A stretch of 64,000 nucleotides of DNA from Dioszegia crocea (lineage: Eukaryota > Basidiomycota > Tremellomycetes > Tremellales > Bulleribasidiaceae). The notes beneath the pieces are model-generated. The model had not been told where the DNA came from. It worked only from the letters and a program-made list of their open reading frames with translations, and made no database searches. The number at the start of each line of letters is the position of its first letter. The first letter of the stretch is position 1. The stretch covers positions 189,632 to 253,631 of the forward strand of contig BCKK01000010.1 in the NCBI GenBank assembly GCA_001600615.1, written 5' to 3'. The position numbers and the translations under genes were made by a program. Shown piece after piece: positions 10,666 to 22,554 of the stretch.

Positions 10666-11695
10666 TTACATCTTCGTCAACGACCACTGCTTTCGCCACT
10701 GTCCGACAGCGGCGAGCGTACCGAAGAGCGAGGTGTATATGGGGTTGGTCCATAGTCCACCTGCCGACCAGTGGATGGTGAGCGGGGCGTATCCGCTGAT
10801 TAGGTCAGGAATTACCCTGTACTACAGGCTTAAGTAGAGAACTTACGCATTGGTGATGACTGCATTCTTCCAGTCTCCCCAATCGTTCCTCAGCGCCTGG
10901 ACCTTCTTCAAGCCAGCCTCATCCATTGCTGCGGGTGCGGCGGCAGTAGTCGGTGTTCCCGTTTGCAGCTCGTAGCCCTCTGCCTCCTTCTGCGAGACTG
11001 GAGGCTTGGCGTTTCGGATGGCTCGAGTCCGGGACTGGAGGCCGAACTGGTTCTGGCGTATCTTGACCAATTCGAGTACGACATATAGCCTGAGCCATCA
11101 GCATAATGTCGAAGAAGGGGAGACAAGACTTACGCCCAGAACCTTACGCTCCAAATAGAAGCGCGAGTGATGCCCTGAGGGGTCATTTCAAAGACGCCTT
11201 TAGTCGCCAGCCAAGCGATGTGCTCCAGGGGATAATACGCCAGGAGCGAAAGGACCTGGAGGGTCGGGATAGGCGCGAAGATAAGCGATTTGATAGGGTC
11301 TGGATGGAGAAGCTTGATGGCGGGAATCAAGACAGGCAGTAAGCCTAGGGGATGAGCTATATCCTATGGGCTCTTGATAGAGGGTCGGACCCACCGAAAG
11401 CGCGCATGATCACCCTGGCATCTCCAATGCTTCCCCCAACTCTTGCCCAAGCAGCCGCCAGCGACCTCAATCGTGCTCCGCCTACTGACCCCTTCTCTCG
11501 CAGACTGAGTCTCAGAGCGGGGTACTTGTCCCTTAACGATGCGAGACCCATGAGAACCGTAATGACCGCGGGAGTCGAGTACTGGACGACCATGAGAGAC
11601 GCGTCGAGTCCCCCTAGGGAACCCGTGAGCTTTGCGAGTCGCGGAAGGGTCGACTGGACATGGTAAGAGACCTGGCTTCTGGCTGACTTGGACAT
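10666..11695 (-). CDS. PEX11: PEX11-family peroxisomal membrane protein
   Basis: Four exons on the minus strand. ATG at 11695 begins MSKSARSQVSYHVQSTL, and TAA lies at 10666-10668 after WSLTKM. Diagnostic segments are RLAKLTGSLGGLDASLMVVQ, RVIMRAFGLLPVLIP (across the intron at about 11383-11341), YYPLEHIAWLATKGVF, SIWSVRFW and LRNDWGDWKNAVITNA. A final hydrophobic segment follows (LTIHWSAGGLWTNPIY). This matches the PEX11 architecture of amphipathic N-terminal half, 'leaves-and-helix' middle and C-terminal membrane segment. PEX11 proteins elongate and divide peroxisomes. Which paralogue (PEX11A/B/C type) is not resolved. The gene is divergent from NFU1, with about 355 bases between the start codons. 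Confidence 0.78.
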
Positions 11696-11792
11696 TCTTG
11701 CTATTGTGATTGATACAGTATAGCTATGCTTGAGTAGAGATAGGGATGCTCTAGCTACCCGCACTGAACCCATACAGTAGCCGAGGTAACCG

Positions 11793-11830
11793 GGATTCGG
11801 TTAGCTCAGCTGGTTAGAGTACTGTGCTAT
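11793..11830 (+). pseudogene. tRNA-like 5' fragment with a perfect A box
   Basis: The D-arm region reads TAGCTCAGCTGGTTAGAGT: an intact GCTC/GAGT stem (last pair G-T) with GGTTA in the loop, matching the pol III A box TRGCNNAGYNGG at 11802-11813. Downstream, no anticodon stem closes (CTGTG lacks a CACAG partner) and no TTCGA T-arm or matching acceptor 3' strand follows. It therefore reads as a truncated tRNA relic or a stray pol III A box between PEX11 and NFU1. The best lookalike is a tRNA-Ile 5' half, but this is uncertain. Confidence 0.35.
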
Positions 11831-12050
11831 GGTGGACATTCCGGGTCGGAGAATTGCGGCGTTACGGCTGTATTCGCCCCCGATTTCAGATTGATGCCGA
11901 AATACAGCTTGGTGCCGCGCTATATTGCCGCATAATGCCGGCTTCCCAGAATGCTTATGCAGGGAGGGGCAAGTACGGCTCATATATATCTAACCACAAC
12001 ATCGGATTACATTCAGACAGTACTAGTCAGCACAGAAGATCTCCCCAAGA

Positions 12051-13020
12051 ATGGCCGCACCAACCTCGAACGCTATGCGATCCGTCTTCGCCTCATCATC
12101 TCGATCGGTGCTCCGGATCAGTCGTCCAGCCGCGGCTGCCCTCCGATGTCCTGCTTCGCCACTCGCCCGATCTATACATACCACAGAGCCACTGGCCAGA
12201 GTAGGCCGCGCGCCAGTACTCAGGGCACGGCCCGTCGTCTCGAGACATGAGCGTAAGTCTCCCCAAACGGACAACATCTCCGCCAACCCGAATTCGATGC
12301 TGACCCATCAGGTCGAACCATGTTCATCCAAACCGAGACCACCCCCAACGAAGCCTCATTGAAGTTCATTCCCGGTACGCCAGTCACGGGCGGATCCACA
12401 CACGAGTTCCTCGATCTCCGCTCTGCCCTTCAATCCCCACTCGCCACTCGCCTCCTGACCATCGACGGACTTACCGAAGTCTTCTTTGGTCCCGATTTCG
12501 TCACTTGCTCCAAGGACGAATCGCTCGCGTGGTCAATACTCAAACCCGAGATCTTTGCCGTTCTCATGGAGCACTTCTCGTCGGGACAGCCGCTGTTCAA
12601 AGATGGGCAAGGGGAGGGCGGAGCTGAGGACACCCGGGTGCTGGATACGGATTCGGAGGTGGTAGCGATGATCAAGGAATTGCTAGAGACGAGGGTCCGA
12701 CCGGCGATTCAGGAAGATGGAGGAGATATTGAGTACAAGGGATTTATTGAGGAGTCGGGCCTGGTGCAGCTCAAGCTCAAGGGGAGTTGTAGAGGTTGCA
12801 GCTCGAGTAGCGTCACGCTGAAGAATGGGATTGAGAGGATGTTGATGCACTATGTGCCGGAGGTGCAGTCGGTCGAGCAGGTACGTTGGCACCTGATGCG
12901 ATGGGATCAGAGCTGATTTCCTAGGTATTAGATGAGGAGGAGTTGATTGCGCTGGATGAGTTTGCCAAATTCGAGGCTAGATTAGAAAAGAAGCAGCAGA
13001 AAGACGGGAAGCAGGAGTAA
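12051..13020 (+). CDS. NFU1: NFU1-type mitochondrial Fe-S cluster scaffold
   Basis: Three exons: 12051-12252, 12312-12880 and 12925-13020, with GT-AG introns of 59 and 44 bases. The protein starts MAAPTSNAMRSVFASSSRSV, an Arg/Ser/Ala-rich mitochondrial presequence reaching about LARSIHTTEP. The Nfu N-terminal domain follows (MFIQTETTPNEASLKFIPG, TIDGLTEVFFGPDFVTCSK, WSILKPEIFAVLMEHF). Then comes the NifU-like C-terminal domain (IKELLETRVRPAIQEDGGD, LKGSCRGCSSSSVTLKNGIE), whose CxxC motif (CRGC) binds a [4Fe-4S] cluster. NFU1 delivers clusters to lipoate synthase and respiratory-chain targets. Length and domain order match fungal NFU1. The C-terminus is Lys-rich (KKQQKDGKQE). Confidence 0.95.
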
Positions 13021-13529
13021 GTCAGTGGAAGCTCGGGACATATCGTAGCTGTCGTAATCTTTGCGCCCGTGCTGATATTATCAGTATGAGCCAGTATATG
13101 TCACATTAGCGTTATGATATCTGAGATCTGATGTATCAAGATTGTATGGCAAGTCCGCTCTGACCTTGTTCCGGAAGAGCAGGCTGTACAGTCATCGGTA
13201 GCTGAGGGTCCGGGTTGAGTGCTCGGAACTACTGCCAGAATTGCTTCGCATCATAGCGTTAGGGACGAGTTTGTTGACACGCAGGACACGCGCACAGATA
13301 GAGTTTGAAGGCTGTGCCCACACGGCGTGTGGCCACGCTGCTTCTGTAGTCTTCTTTCGGATCATCGAAAGCGTGTTTCGCCTTGATCTTCGGCGTTTCA
13401 CATCAGTACACGTTCATACGATGCCCCAAATACGGCTTTTTCACCATCTCGTCACCTTCGCCGCTCGCATTTCATACTTCTCACCTCTTACATTCCACCT
13501 CTACCCGAATTCTATCGTATCAGATTAGG
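13021..13529. other. Intergenic region
   Basis: About 500 bases between NFU1 and the next plus-strand gene. Pyrimidine-rich stretches just before 13530 fit a promoter and 5' leader. No gene was recognised. Confidence 0.6.
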
Positions 13530-14707
13530 ATGACAGCGTGAGTCCTTGCCTCTCTCCCCTCGCTTCTCTCCCTCCCTCGCCTCACCTGCTCTGCCTTTGC
13601 CACCCTTCACCCCGCAACTACTGTGAGAACTACAGCTGACACCTGCAGTCATCAAGGCATATCCCACTGCTCCTGTTCTTGCACATGCGCCCCGACAAGC
13701 TGCACCTCGCCCTTCTGTACTTGGTGCACCCGCTCTGCTCCTGTTATGATATATCAAGTCTGTCCTTCCTCCAGGCTCGCCACCCGTGTGCTGATCGACA
13801 GCGACTCGTTGCGAAGGCTACGTCACACCTACCCAAGTGGGACACTGAATGGCGACTTGCAGTGCAGAACATCAAGGAGGTACTGGTTGATGGAAAGTTG
13901 TAAGTGATGGGCCGCCTCATCATGCCAATGTGATCTGACGGGGCTAGTGGCGGATGTGGTAGACTCTGGACGGAACGCGCGTTGAGATATCGTTTACTGG
14001 AGGGTTGGCATAGTACCGCTGCTGTAGGTCTTTCTCACTTTCTCCGCCAAACTAAGACCCCGCTCTATGCGACGGTTTGATCCAAGAGAAGAGGCTGATA
14101 TCCAGGTACTTACCCTACTTCCTACAATACCGATCTATCTAGACCTCCTCTCCACCTGTCCGAACCACTCCTTCTTCACTCTTATCTCGGCCCTTTCAAC
14201 ACGCCATCCCAAACGCGCTCTCTGCTCAACCCCCTCCCACAGCCCTCTAGTCAACATAGAACCCGCAGCACTGAACACCCAACCACTATTGCCGCCCGAA
14301 ATATGGGCAGTGTGGCTAGAATGGATCGCCAAGATGGCAAAGTGGTTCACGCAGGGTGATAAAGATGGGAAAGAATGGGATGATTGGTGTTGGAATCATA
14401 TTGCAAAGTCAGTCGTCTTCCTGTCTCTCTCCATTCTCGGCATTGGCTGAAAGACTGACTGCATAGGTCACCCGTCGGATACATAGGCCTTCCACAGCCA
14501 TTCCCGATTCCTATACCTGCACCAGTTCCACCGCCAGATCCGACTCCGCCTCGATGGGCGAGTGCCTGGTCTCCCCTTCCACCCATTTACGCGCTTCGAC
14601 CGCATGTCCGTCCACGGTACCGGCCACTCGACATCGTATGGGTCAAGCCTGGTGAAGCTTTGGTGGTACCGTACGGCGGTGCGGCATGGCCAATTTTCAT
14701 GCCTTGA
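13530..14707 (+). CDS. Trp-rich protein of unknown family, tandem copy A
   Basis: Multi-exon gene ending in TGA at 14705-14707. The supported core, shared with copy B, is RLVAKATSHLPKWDTEW; CGRLWTERALRYRLLEG; WHSTAAVLTLLP; FFTLISALSTRHP; PPEIWAVWLEWIAKMAKW; GKEWDDWCWNHIAK. A Pro-rich linker (FPIPIPAPVPPPDPTPP) follows, and the end is LDIVWVKPGEALVVPYGG. The N-terminus seems Pro/Ala-rich (AYPTAPVLAHAPRQAAP), but its joining frame to the core is not resolved, so the start at 13530 (ATGACAGC then GTGAGT) is tentative. No signal peptide, membrane segment or known domain was recognised. The spaced Trp residues and short repeated-looking body suggest a small folded domain with a disordered N-terminus. 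Confidence 0.6.
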
Positions 14708-15081
14708 CGACATGAAACTTGACGGCCGACCGGATCCCTGGAACCTTGGCAATTGAGGACGATACATGCTAGTAATGATGCTCTGCTTGTATGGATGTGT
14801 TTGATGTCTCTGATCTATACTCCTTGGAGCTTTGTCTAGCAACGGTCGCGTGCGAAACATAAAGTTCAACCGAAGAAGCAGCGCACAGACCTCGCGCATG
14901 ATTTTACTTCAGGGGTTGCCTATGCACGGCCCTCGTCCGCAACATTCCGAGATCTACGGATGAGCCATTAGCTGAACCAGTACCATCGTACTATAAACAC
15001 GTACAACGCAAACCTCATACCCGCCTGGCACACACCCTCGAGCCATTCCGAGATCACCACGAGCAGATCAGCCGAGTCGGG
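14708..15081. other. Spacer between tandem copies A and B
   Basis: About 370 bases. No gene was seen. It presumably contains the promoter of copy B. Confidence 0.55.
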
Positions 15082-16210
15082 ATGATCAAGTCAGTTGACG
15101 GGACTCACATTGTAGCCCCTGGACATACCCTAATATCTCATCCTTTCTCACTCTTCATCTATAGCCCTATCCTCAAGCTTGATCTGAGCTAACTCCCTCA
15201 GCTTCTCCGGCATCCTCCACTGCTCCTGTCCCTTTCACTGCTCCTGCGCCCCCTCGTCCTGCTTCTCGCCCGACTGCAAGTGGTGTGCCAACTTCAACTC
15301 CAGCGCAGTCTGGACACACAGGGTATGTCATCGCCTACCTATCCCCCTCCATAGTCCCATCCACCCCAATGCATCCCCCAGATACTGCCTGCTGACACTC
15401 AGCGTCTTGTCGCTCGCGCCACTTCGCACCTGCCCAAATGGGATATCGAGTGGTCGACGGCTGTCCGATCGGTGAGAGAAGCGTGGGACGGGAGTTTGTG
15501 AGTCTCCTCTCTTGCAGAGATGAGGGGGCAAGCTGAACGATCAGCGGGCCATGCGGTCGTCTCTGGACTGAACGGGCACTCCGATATCGGCTGCTGCAGG
15601 GATATCACCATACCGCCGCAGTACGTCTCTCCTCACTCAAGCCACTTTTTAGGACGTACTTACTGACCGACAGGCTCTTACAGTCCTTCCCTACACTCCA
15701 GCCAAACTCGACGAAACATCCTCATGCTTCCATCACCCCTTCACCAGTCTCATTTCCGCCCTCTCAGTCCGGCAACCGTTTCCCGCGCAATGTACCGACC
15801 CGTCCCATAGCCCATTTAACGATATGCCGCCTGAGTCTTTCGCCTCTCAGCTCGATCTCGGAACGGGCGAATGGGGAGTGTGGTTGGAGTGGATCGCAAA
15901 GACCGCGGGGTGGATCGGGGGACCGAGAGAGGGAAGAGAATGGGATGATTGGCCATGGGGCCATATCGCCAGGTACGCTGCCGTCACTGGGATGTTTGGA
16001 GTTCGAGATTGGAGCTAAAGAGTCAGATCACCTATACAGTATGTTCACTCTAGGCCGACTCTGGTACCCACGTACTATCACCGACCGCCTCCTCCTCCAC
16101 CATACACCCCTTCCACAATCTTATGGGTCAAGAATGGCGAGCTGCCAAACGTTCCGTATGGATATATGGCGTACCCCGCCTTCACTCCTGGATGGGGCTC
16201 TTATCCCTGA
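15082..16210 (+). CDS. Trp-rich protein of unknown family, tandem copy B
   Basis: Tandem paralogue of copy A with the same exon order. It has a Pro/Ala-rich N-terminus (TAPVPFTAPAPPRPASRPTA), RLVARATSHLPKWDIEW, CGRLWTERALRYRLLQG, YHHTAAALTVLP, LISALSVRQPF, GEWGVWLEWIAKTAGW, GREWDDWPWGHIAR, YYHRPPPPPPYTPST, and the end ILWVKNGELPNVPYGYMAYP with TGA at 16208-16210. Both copies share the C-terminal W-V-K-x-G-E-x-x-x-V-P-Y-G pattern. The start codon (ATG 15082, three codons before a GTCAGT donor) is a guess; the core is secure. Function unknown. Confidence 0.6.
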
Positions 16211-16469
16211 AACTCAGCACCATCCTCACTACTCTGTTCATATTTTTGGTTTCAGTCGTTTCGATTTAGCCCTTTCTTCTTCTTTGGCTTGGGTTGGAAT
16301 CAGCCGAACAACATGCACCATCGTCTTATGTCCGTATGTAACCTCAAACCCAGCGAAAGTGACAGGATCCCAATCTTGTTTAGAGGTTGCCAAGGGGACG
16401 TAGGGCCAGCCCAGCAAGCCATCCAGGAGCCAAACATGAGGTGCATAGGCACAGATACCAAGAAGCTCT

Positions 16470-17570
16470 CTATCGCTTGACCCAGGCATACTGTATCGTC
16501 AGCTGACATCCCTTTTGGCCAAATTTGGAGAGCAATGAAACTGACCTTCTTCCTCGCCTTGGCACTACCCGTCTTCTTCCTCTCCACCATTCTCGTATCC
16601 CTCATCAGTGCGCCATCTAATCGATCAGCTCCTTTCCCATCACACGGGATCGGCGTGCGGTCTGGATGCTTAGCTTACCTCTCTGTAACACCTCCTCGGT
16701 CTCCCCACGCATAATCACCAAAGCCCTCGCCAGCGCCAAACCTACTGCGCCCGCCTGCCCACTCGTACCTCCACCTCTCGCCAGCGCAAAGACGTTAAAC
16801 GCGCCAATTAACCCCGAGAGCCTCAGCGGCCTCAATACCGTCTCCCTATCCGCTATACGCGGGAAATGAGCCGAGATTGGCAGATGGTTGACCAGTATCT
16901 CCGCCTGGACATCAGGCGTTTCTGACAATGTGGCAATTTCCGTTGCCTCGGAATTGGCATCCAAGAGCCGGCGCCCAGAAGGCGAAGGCACGATCCAAAC
17001 CCTCGCACTTGACTCTTTCCGCCTTCCCATCCCATAAGCCCTTCCCCATTCATCCACCTCGCTCTTCTTCTCCCCGCCCTCAACCCTATTCCCCTCTTCA
17101 CGCTCATATCGCTCCAACACACCATCCAGCTCATTTTCCACACCGGCCTGCTCGCTCATGGCAGCGACGTGCCGGAGCGCATGGAGCTCATTGAGAAGAT
17201 CGAGGATCCGGCGATGAGAATTGGTGCGTAGTTGCGTACCGAGGAGATTGGAGAGGATGGGGGCGGAATGCCATGCTGCTCTAGGTGGCTGAGGGGTAGA
17301 AAGGCTTGATGGGAGTGGGTAGATGTGAGATTTACGCAGAGAGGCTTTGGCAGAGGTGAGTGCGTCCTCTAAGGTGGAAATTGCGGTGTGGTAGGTTGGT
17401 CGACCGGTGAAAAATGTAGGTGTGGATGGTCGGGGTGGACGGGGTTCGAGGGCGATATCCTCTAGGTTACGCTGAGGCGTGTAGTCCGATAAGAAAGAGG
17501 TATGAGATGTTATTGCCGGTCTAAGGGCACCTCGGAAGGCCTGTAGAGTGGATGAGGAGGCTATACTCAT
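16470..17570 (-). CDS. MRPS9: Mitochondrial small-subunit ribosomal protein uS9m
   Basis: Three exons. A long first exon (17570 to 16679) is followed by two short ones encoding DGALMRDTRMVERKKTG/SAKARKK and YAWVKR, with TAG at 16470-16472. The extreme C-terminus KKTGSAKARKKYAWVKR is the universally conserved uS9 tail that reaches the ribosomal P site. The upstream uS9 core is also present (LRPLRLSGLIGAFNVFALAR, GGGTSGQAGAVGLALARAL). The N-terminal about 200 residues, including a mitochondrial-type start (MSIASSSTLQAFRGALRPA), form the mitochondrion-specific extension. Length fits fungal Mrps9. Confidence 0.92.
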
Positions 17571-17840
17571 TGTGTGATTAGCTGTGACCAGCTATGGAGT
17601 GTGATGTAGGTCAATGCTTCAATGCTCTTTGCACCAGGAGCGAATTCGAAATCTCGATCTTTCCTGTTACCATAACGGATGTTAATGCCACGTCACCATT
17701 TGCGAAGCTTTCCCTCTTGGCTCACTCGATACATCCAGCATTTCATCCCTAGCCTTCAATGCCCGACTAGTACAATCTATGCTATCTACCTTACTACATA
17801 TCCACACGTGTACAAAACTCTAAAAGAACAGCAACAGACT

Positions 17841-20800
17841 CTACTGACCACCCTCATCATGATTCCACACCCAATCATCCATCCTCAGCGCAAACTGTTC
17901 CCCTTCCTCTCCGACCTTCTGGCTTCCCCCATCGTCCATACCCATCCTTAACTTCCCACTTCCATTTCCTAGATCCAGCGCACTCAAATCCAGACCCTCG
18001 CTTGGGTTATCCTGGATGTACTTATCAAACACATTTTCTCCCTCCGCCGCAAACATCAAGCCCGCGTCGCCGGAAAGCAGTGTCGAGTGTCCCGATCCCG
18101 AGCCTGATGAGTCGGAGGGAGGAGGAGCGAGGAAGGAGTCGAATGACGAGATTGAGAATGATGGCTGATGGGCTCGTTTGTGATTCAAGATGGAAGGATC
18201 GAATGAGGAGTTCGTATCTGGTGGATGCGCCGATGAGGGGAATTGATTGGCCATCATGGGATTTTGTTGAAACTCGGCTGAGTGTCGTTGATTGTGCTGA
18301 GGAAGGGGAGGAGGGGGCATAGTATTCGAATTTGGGTTAGGATTCTGGTTCGAGCTAGAAGGCATGGCTTGCCGGAGTGCAGGGTGGACAGAAGACCCCG
18401 CGCCATTCATGGGTGATTGTGCCTGCTGTATCTGCAAGGCTTTTATGATCCGCTCAAGATGATCCGCATTGAGGGGTTTGGACAGATCAATGAGATCAGG
18501 ATTGATCTGACCATTCGGCGCGGAGTTCTGACCGGTGGATGCCGAGGGGAAAGAAGGAGGATTTTGGCCATTCTGCGATTGGGTTCGAGAGCGGTCTTCG
18601 GTGGGGTACGAGGGGAAGTAGGTCGGCATACCGGGGAAGAAACCTGGGAAAGGCATGGTCTGGTCGGCCGTTTGGGGCGGTTGGGACGGTTGGGAAGGAC
18701 CGCTATTGCCGTAATCAAAATCTGGCAGATCGGTTCCATTCCCATTCCCATTTCCACCGTAATTGGAAGAACCGCGTGAATCGAAATTATACCCGTTTTG
18801 CCCATTCCCAGCTGATGTATATTGTACACTGTCACTCGCTGATCGTGGTGCAGGGGGTGGGACGAAGTTGCCAAAATCACTCGGTTGACCCTGTGACAAG
18901 GACCGAGCGAGGAATTGGAACATTTCCTCCTGACTAGGTTGTTTCGGCATGTAAGGTTGAGCCATGGGAGGGTTTTGGGATTGTGATTGTGGATTTTGAT
19001 CAAATGTGAAGTCGTTCGAAAAGAACTCGCCTTCCGCACTTCCCATTTGTCCCTGATCCAGCCCTGGATCTTGCAGACCCTGCTCAAACCCAGTCTCCCC
19101 GGTGAGCTGCTGTAAAAGCGCCGTGATATCCACATCGTCCATCCCCGCCGGCGCCGATAAAGCCGGGTCAAAGCTGACCTGCTGACTCGTCTCGTCCGGC
19201 GCGGAAGTAGTCACTATCGGCAGACTCTGGAGTGGCATGTACGCCGCGCTGGAGCTGGTGTGATCGACAGAGCTGTGTCCGTATCGCTGCTGCCCTGCCG
19301 CGGATGGGTCCGAAGGACCAGGGGAAGCAGCTCGAGAGTGATGGCTTGACGACGTAGAGCGTCGTCGGCCAACAGGGGAGGTACCGCGGGATGAGGACGA
19401 AGCGCCAGATTTGGGCGGAGCGAGGAGGGCAGCAGGTTTAGGTGCAATGGTCCGGACGTGCGGGTGGTTTGCCGGCTGATGGAGTGCCAAGGCTTTACTG
19501 GCTTGTTTGCCCGTTGAGGCTGAGCGCTGGATCGAGGCGCCAGAAGTAGCCGTCACTGTTGCTCGACGGCCAGAGAGGGTTGATGATGTGGATTGGGTAT
19601 GAGCATGGCCCGAGATCGAAGTTGCACGGCGGAGAGTGGGACCGTCGCTGTTCGATTGTGATTTGGCGTTACCCGATGAGGAGGATGGCATGATCATTGA
19701 GGGATCAATTCCGTCATTGCCCATTCCAGGATCTGGAAGGTTGAACCCCTCAAAGTTGAATGCTGGGGAGATTTGACCGGCAGATAACCTGGGAGAAGAG
19801 TGGGAGGAGGTCGGGTAGTAGGTCGCCGACAACATGGGGGAGTGGTGGTTTGATCCGCCTGAAGAGGATGACGGACCGAGAAGGGGGGAGTGGTATGGGG
19901 AGGGGTTGAATTGGAAGCCAGCCGCTGATGACGGGGAAAGTCGAGGAGGAGTCAGGGTGGTCCCATTTGGCGAGACTGATGGTGGAGCAAGGCTGTCCGC
20001 GCCCATCGACAGGGATAATCGCGGTGTGGACGTCTTGCCAGTCTCACAACAGCTCGCCTTCTCTGCCACTGGCGCCGCAGGATTGCTCGCCGCGCAACAT
20101 CCGCCTGATGCAGCTTCTGGAGCTGCAAAAGTATCGGCGGTCGGTGTAGCAGCGTCCTCACCGCACGCACAGCGGACACAACACCCACAACAATCCTTCT
20201 CGCAAACGCACTCTCCCGGCCGACATTGACATCGGCCATTACAGCATTCGAGGGGTTTGAGATGTACGAAACCAGAGTTGGCGGCTGATTCCGGACTGAA
20301 GGAAGCGGAGGGAGGAGCGACGCTGATATCTAGCGGTCTGAGACCGTTAGGTCGATTACGGATGGGAGGAGGTACGTTGGCTGCAGCGGTAGCTAGGAGT
20401 TGTTCGATTGAGGTCATGCCGGCTGGAATGTGGAGGTGGTCCGTGCAGTCAAAGCAGGATTTACAGCCTGAGTCTGCACAGGTCGTGCCCTCGCCGTTGT
20501 GATCTCCGGTATTTGGGTGGGTGACACACCCCGGACATCGACAATCCTCGCCACATGTACACGCTCCAATCGTCACGTCCTCGGAAGTAGGGAATGCTAG
20601 GGGCATATCGACATCCTCCGGATTCCCGCCTTGGGCAAACGACTCTTCCCAGTCCATCGGCTCCGATTTGACACCGCCCTGATCCGCCACTTCGTCAAAG
20701 CTATGTATACCCGGTAAACCCAGAGCAGCCCGGGATATCTGCGTGGCGACAGATCCGTCAGGATGGAAAATCGCGTCGAGGAAGGCGTGCATATCTCCTA

Positions 20801-21763
20801 GTGGGCGCAGAGGGAGGTGGGGCCGAGGGGAAGTTGCACCTTGGCGGGAGAGAGATTCTCGCTTTGAGTGGGATTGTCGAGACGCGGCGGAATGGGAATA
20901 TGGGGAGTAGAGTTTGGTTTTGTGGACATGTCTAGAGGTATGAGCGGGGTGATGAGGGTTCGAGGGTGAGATATCGGGGACGGGGAGATGTTGGTATGAT
21001 GACCGGGCATAGTGGGTCGTCGGGCTGATAGGGCTCGGATTGGGGGAAGACGAGCGGGAAGAAAGGCTAGTAGGCGCATTGGCTTTGAGAAGCTCGACTA
21101 GCCGTTCCGTGTGGGATTGGACACCATCGGGCGTTCTGGAGCCAGACGAGTGGGACTGGGTTGACGATGTGTGCGCGTGGAGATTCTTCCGAGGTGCCCG
21201 TTTGGGCATGCAGCACTTGCAGATTCCGTTGTGTTTACAGGTACAAGGATTGAGCAAGTTTTGCACTGAGGATCAGCGATGAATCTGGCTGACATCGGGA
21301 ATACTCACCACTCCGTTCGGCAGACCGCATTGGATCTTCCGCAAACCCCGTCAACGCCTCCACTGCCGCGTTGATCTCATGAACATCCCTTAATCCATTA
21401 GGAAATGTCGCTGAGCTCCCTGGCTGTCCCTTCCTCGTTTCGACATTCTCTACCGTGTCAAGGGGCTGCGAAGTGTTCCCGCTCTCGCGAGCGGCTTCAC
21501 TGGATTTGGCTGGGGGTACACTCTCATCGTTACCACATACACACTGACGATCAGCTGGGTTCCGATATTGTCGGACACAAGCGACATACAGTGTTATGGA
21601 CTGAATTGCCCTTTCTCCTGTCCTTGCAGCACTGACATTGAGTTGAAGGTCGACCCTTCTTCTTGATCTCAAAGAGCGGTCGGTCGGTGTGGGTGCATCC
21701 AGAGACACGGTGTCCCTTGATACATGTCCCACACGCGAACTTCTTGTCGTTTATCAGCACCAT
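17841..21763 (-). CDS. CUF1: Copper-fist transcription factor, Cuf1-like
   Basis: Three exons on the minus strand. ATG at 21763 opens the copper-fist DNA-binding domain: MVLINDKKFACGTCIKGHR, VSGCTHTDRPLF and the minor-groove KKGRPSTQC motif. The zinc ligands C-x2-C-x8-C-x-H are visible, followed by CCKDRRKGNSVHN. The large last exon (from 21266) carries Cys clusters likely to bind Cu(I): CTCKHNGICKCC; CTCGEDCRCPGC; CADSGCKSCFDC; and CCNGRCQCRPGECVC with CCGCCVRCAC. A long Ser/Asn/Gln/Pro-rich region, probably for activation, fills the rest up to the stop at 17841. Copper-fist proteins control copper uptake and metallothionein genes. The size (over 1,200 residues) and several Cys clusters resemble Cuf1 of Cryptococcus rather than the short yeast Ace1/Mac1. 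Confidence 0.9.
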
Positions 21764-22554
21764 GGTGACTGGTGTCAAAGTTCCGGTAGGTAATTGGTGC
21801 GCGGAGTAGAGTGGAATACGAAGAGATGGATGTTGGGTCGTTTTGTGGCTACAATAGCAGCAGTAGCGGATGTTACTGATCGCTACCGCAGATCATGTCG
21901 GATGCTCGGAATTTGTTGATTTGGGTGGCGACACCAGCAGGAAAGTGAATTCCTTCGCCCGTCGACGACCCGAGGACGGTATCAATTTCGATTCGATCGA
22001 TCAGCAGCGCGTGCACCTTACTCCAATCTAGGCGCTGTGGTAGATGAATAGATGTGAAGCTTGCTTGAGGTGTATTAGAAGCTGTAACAAGGGGGTCAAA
22101 GGAAGTTTAAGTTTCAGCCTAGTACTCTAAAAGATCCCCCCGGATATCAGATCGCCGCGGCGTGACTATCCTTGGGAGAAAAGCACAAAACGACTGCCGG
22201 TAAATAGTAGTCTATAGCCTGTCCTCATAATTGCCTCGTCCATCAACTCAGTACTACATGCATGGGCATGGAAGCGGACTGTGATCACTCGCGGGCTGCC
22301 TCGATGCAAGAGCGCATGTATTGAAGAGGCTCCTGGATGTAGTATGAGGCGAAGCTTCGCAAGTGGTCTTGGGCGTTTCAGAAAGAAATAAGTCGCGTCC
22401 TCTTCTCGCGTGTGTTTCAGGTCGAACCTTGGCTTCGCGCTTGGGCCATAGCCACCTTTGCTTCTGATCATCATCACCCCTCACAATGAGAGACTTGTCC
22501 CTTCTATCAGTATACTTAGTGCGCTAATTGGCCGCGACGGCATCTAGTAGAGGG
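21764..22554. other. Divergent promoter region
   Basis: About 790 bases between the start of the copper-fist gene (minus) and the start of the membrane protein gene (plus). No gene was recognised. A short ATG frame at 22486 stops after about 13 codons and may be an upstream ORF or nothing. Confidence 0.55.
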
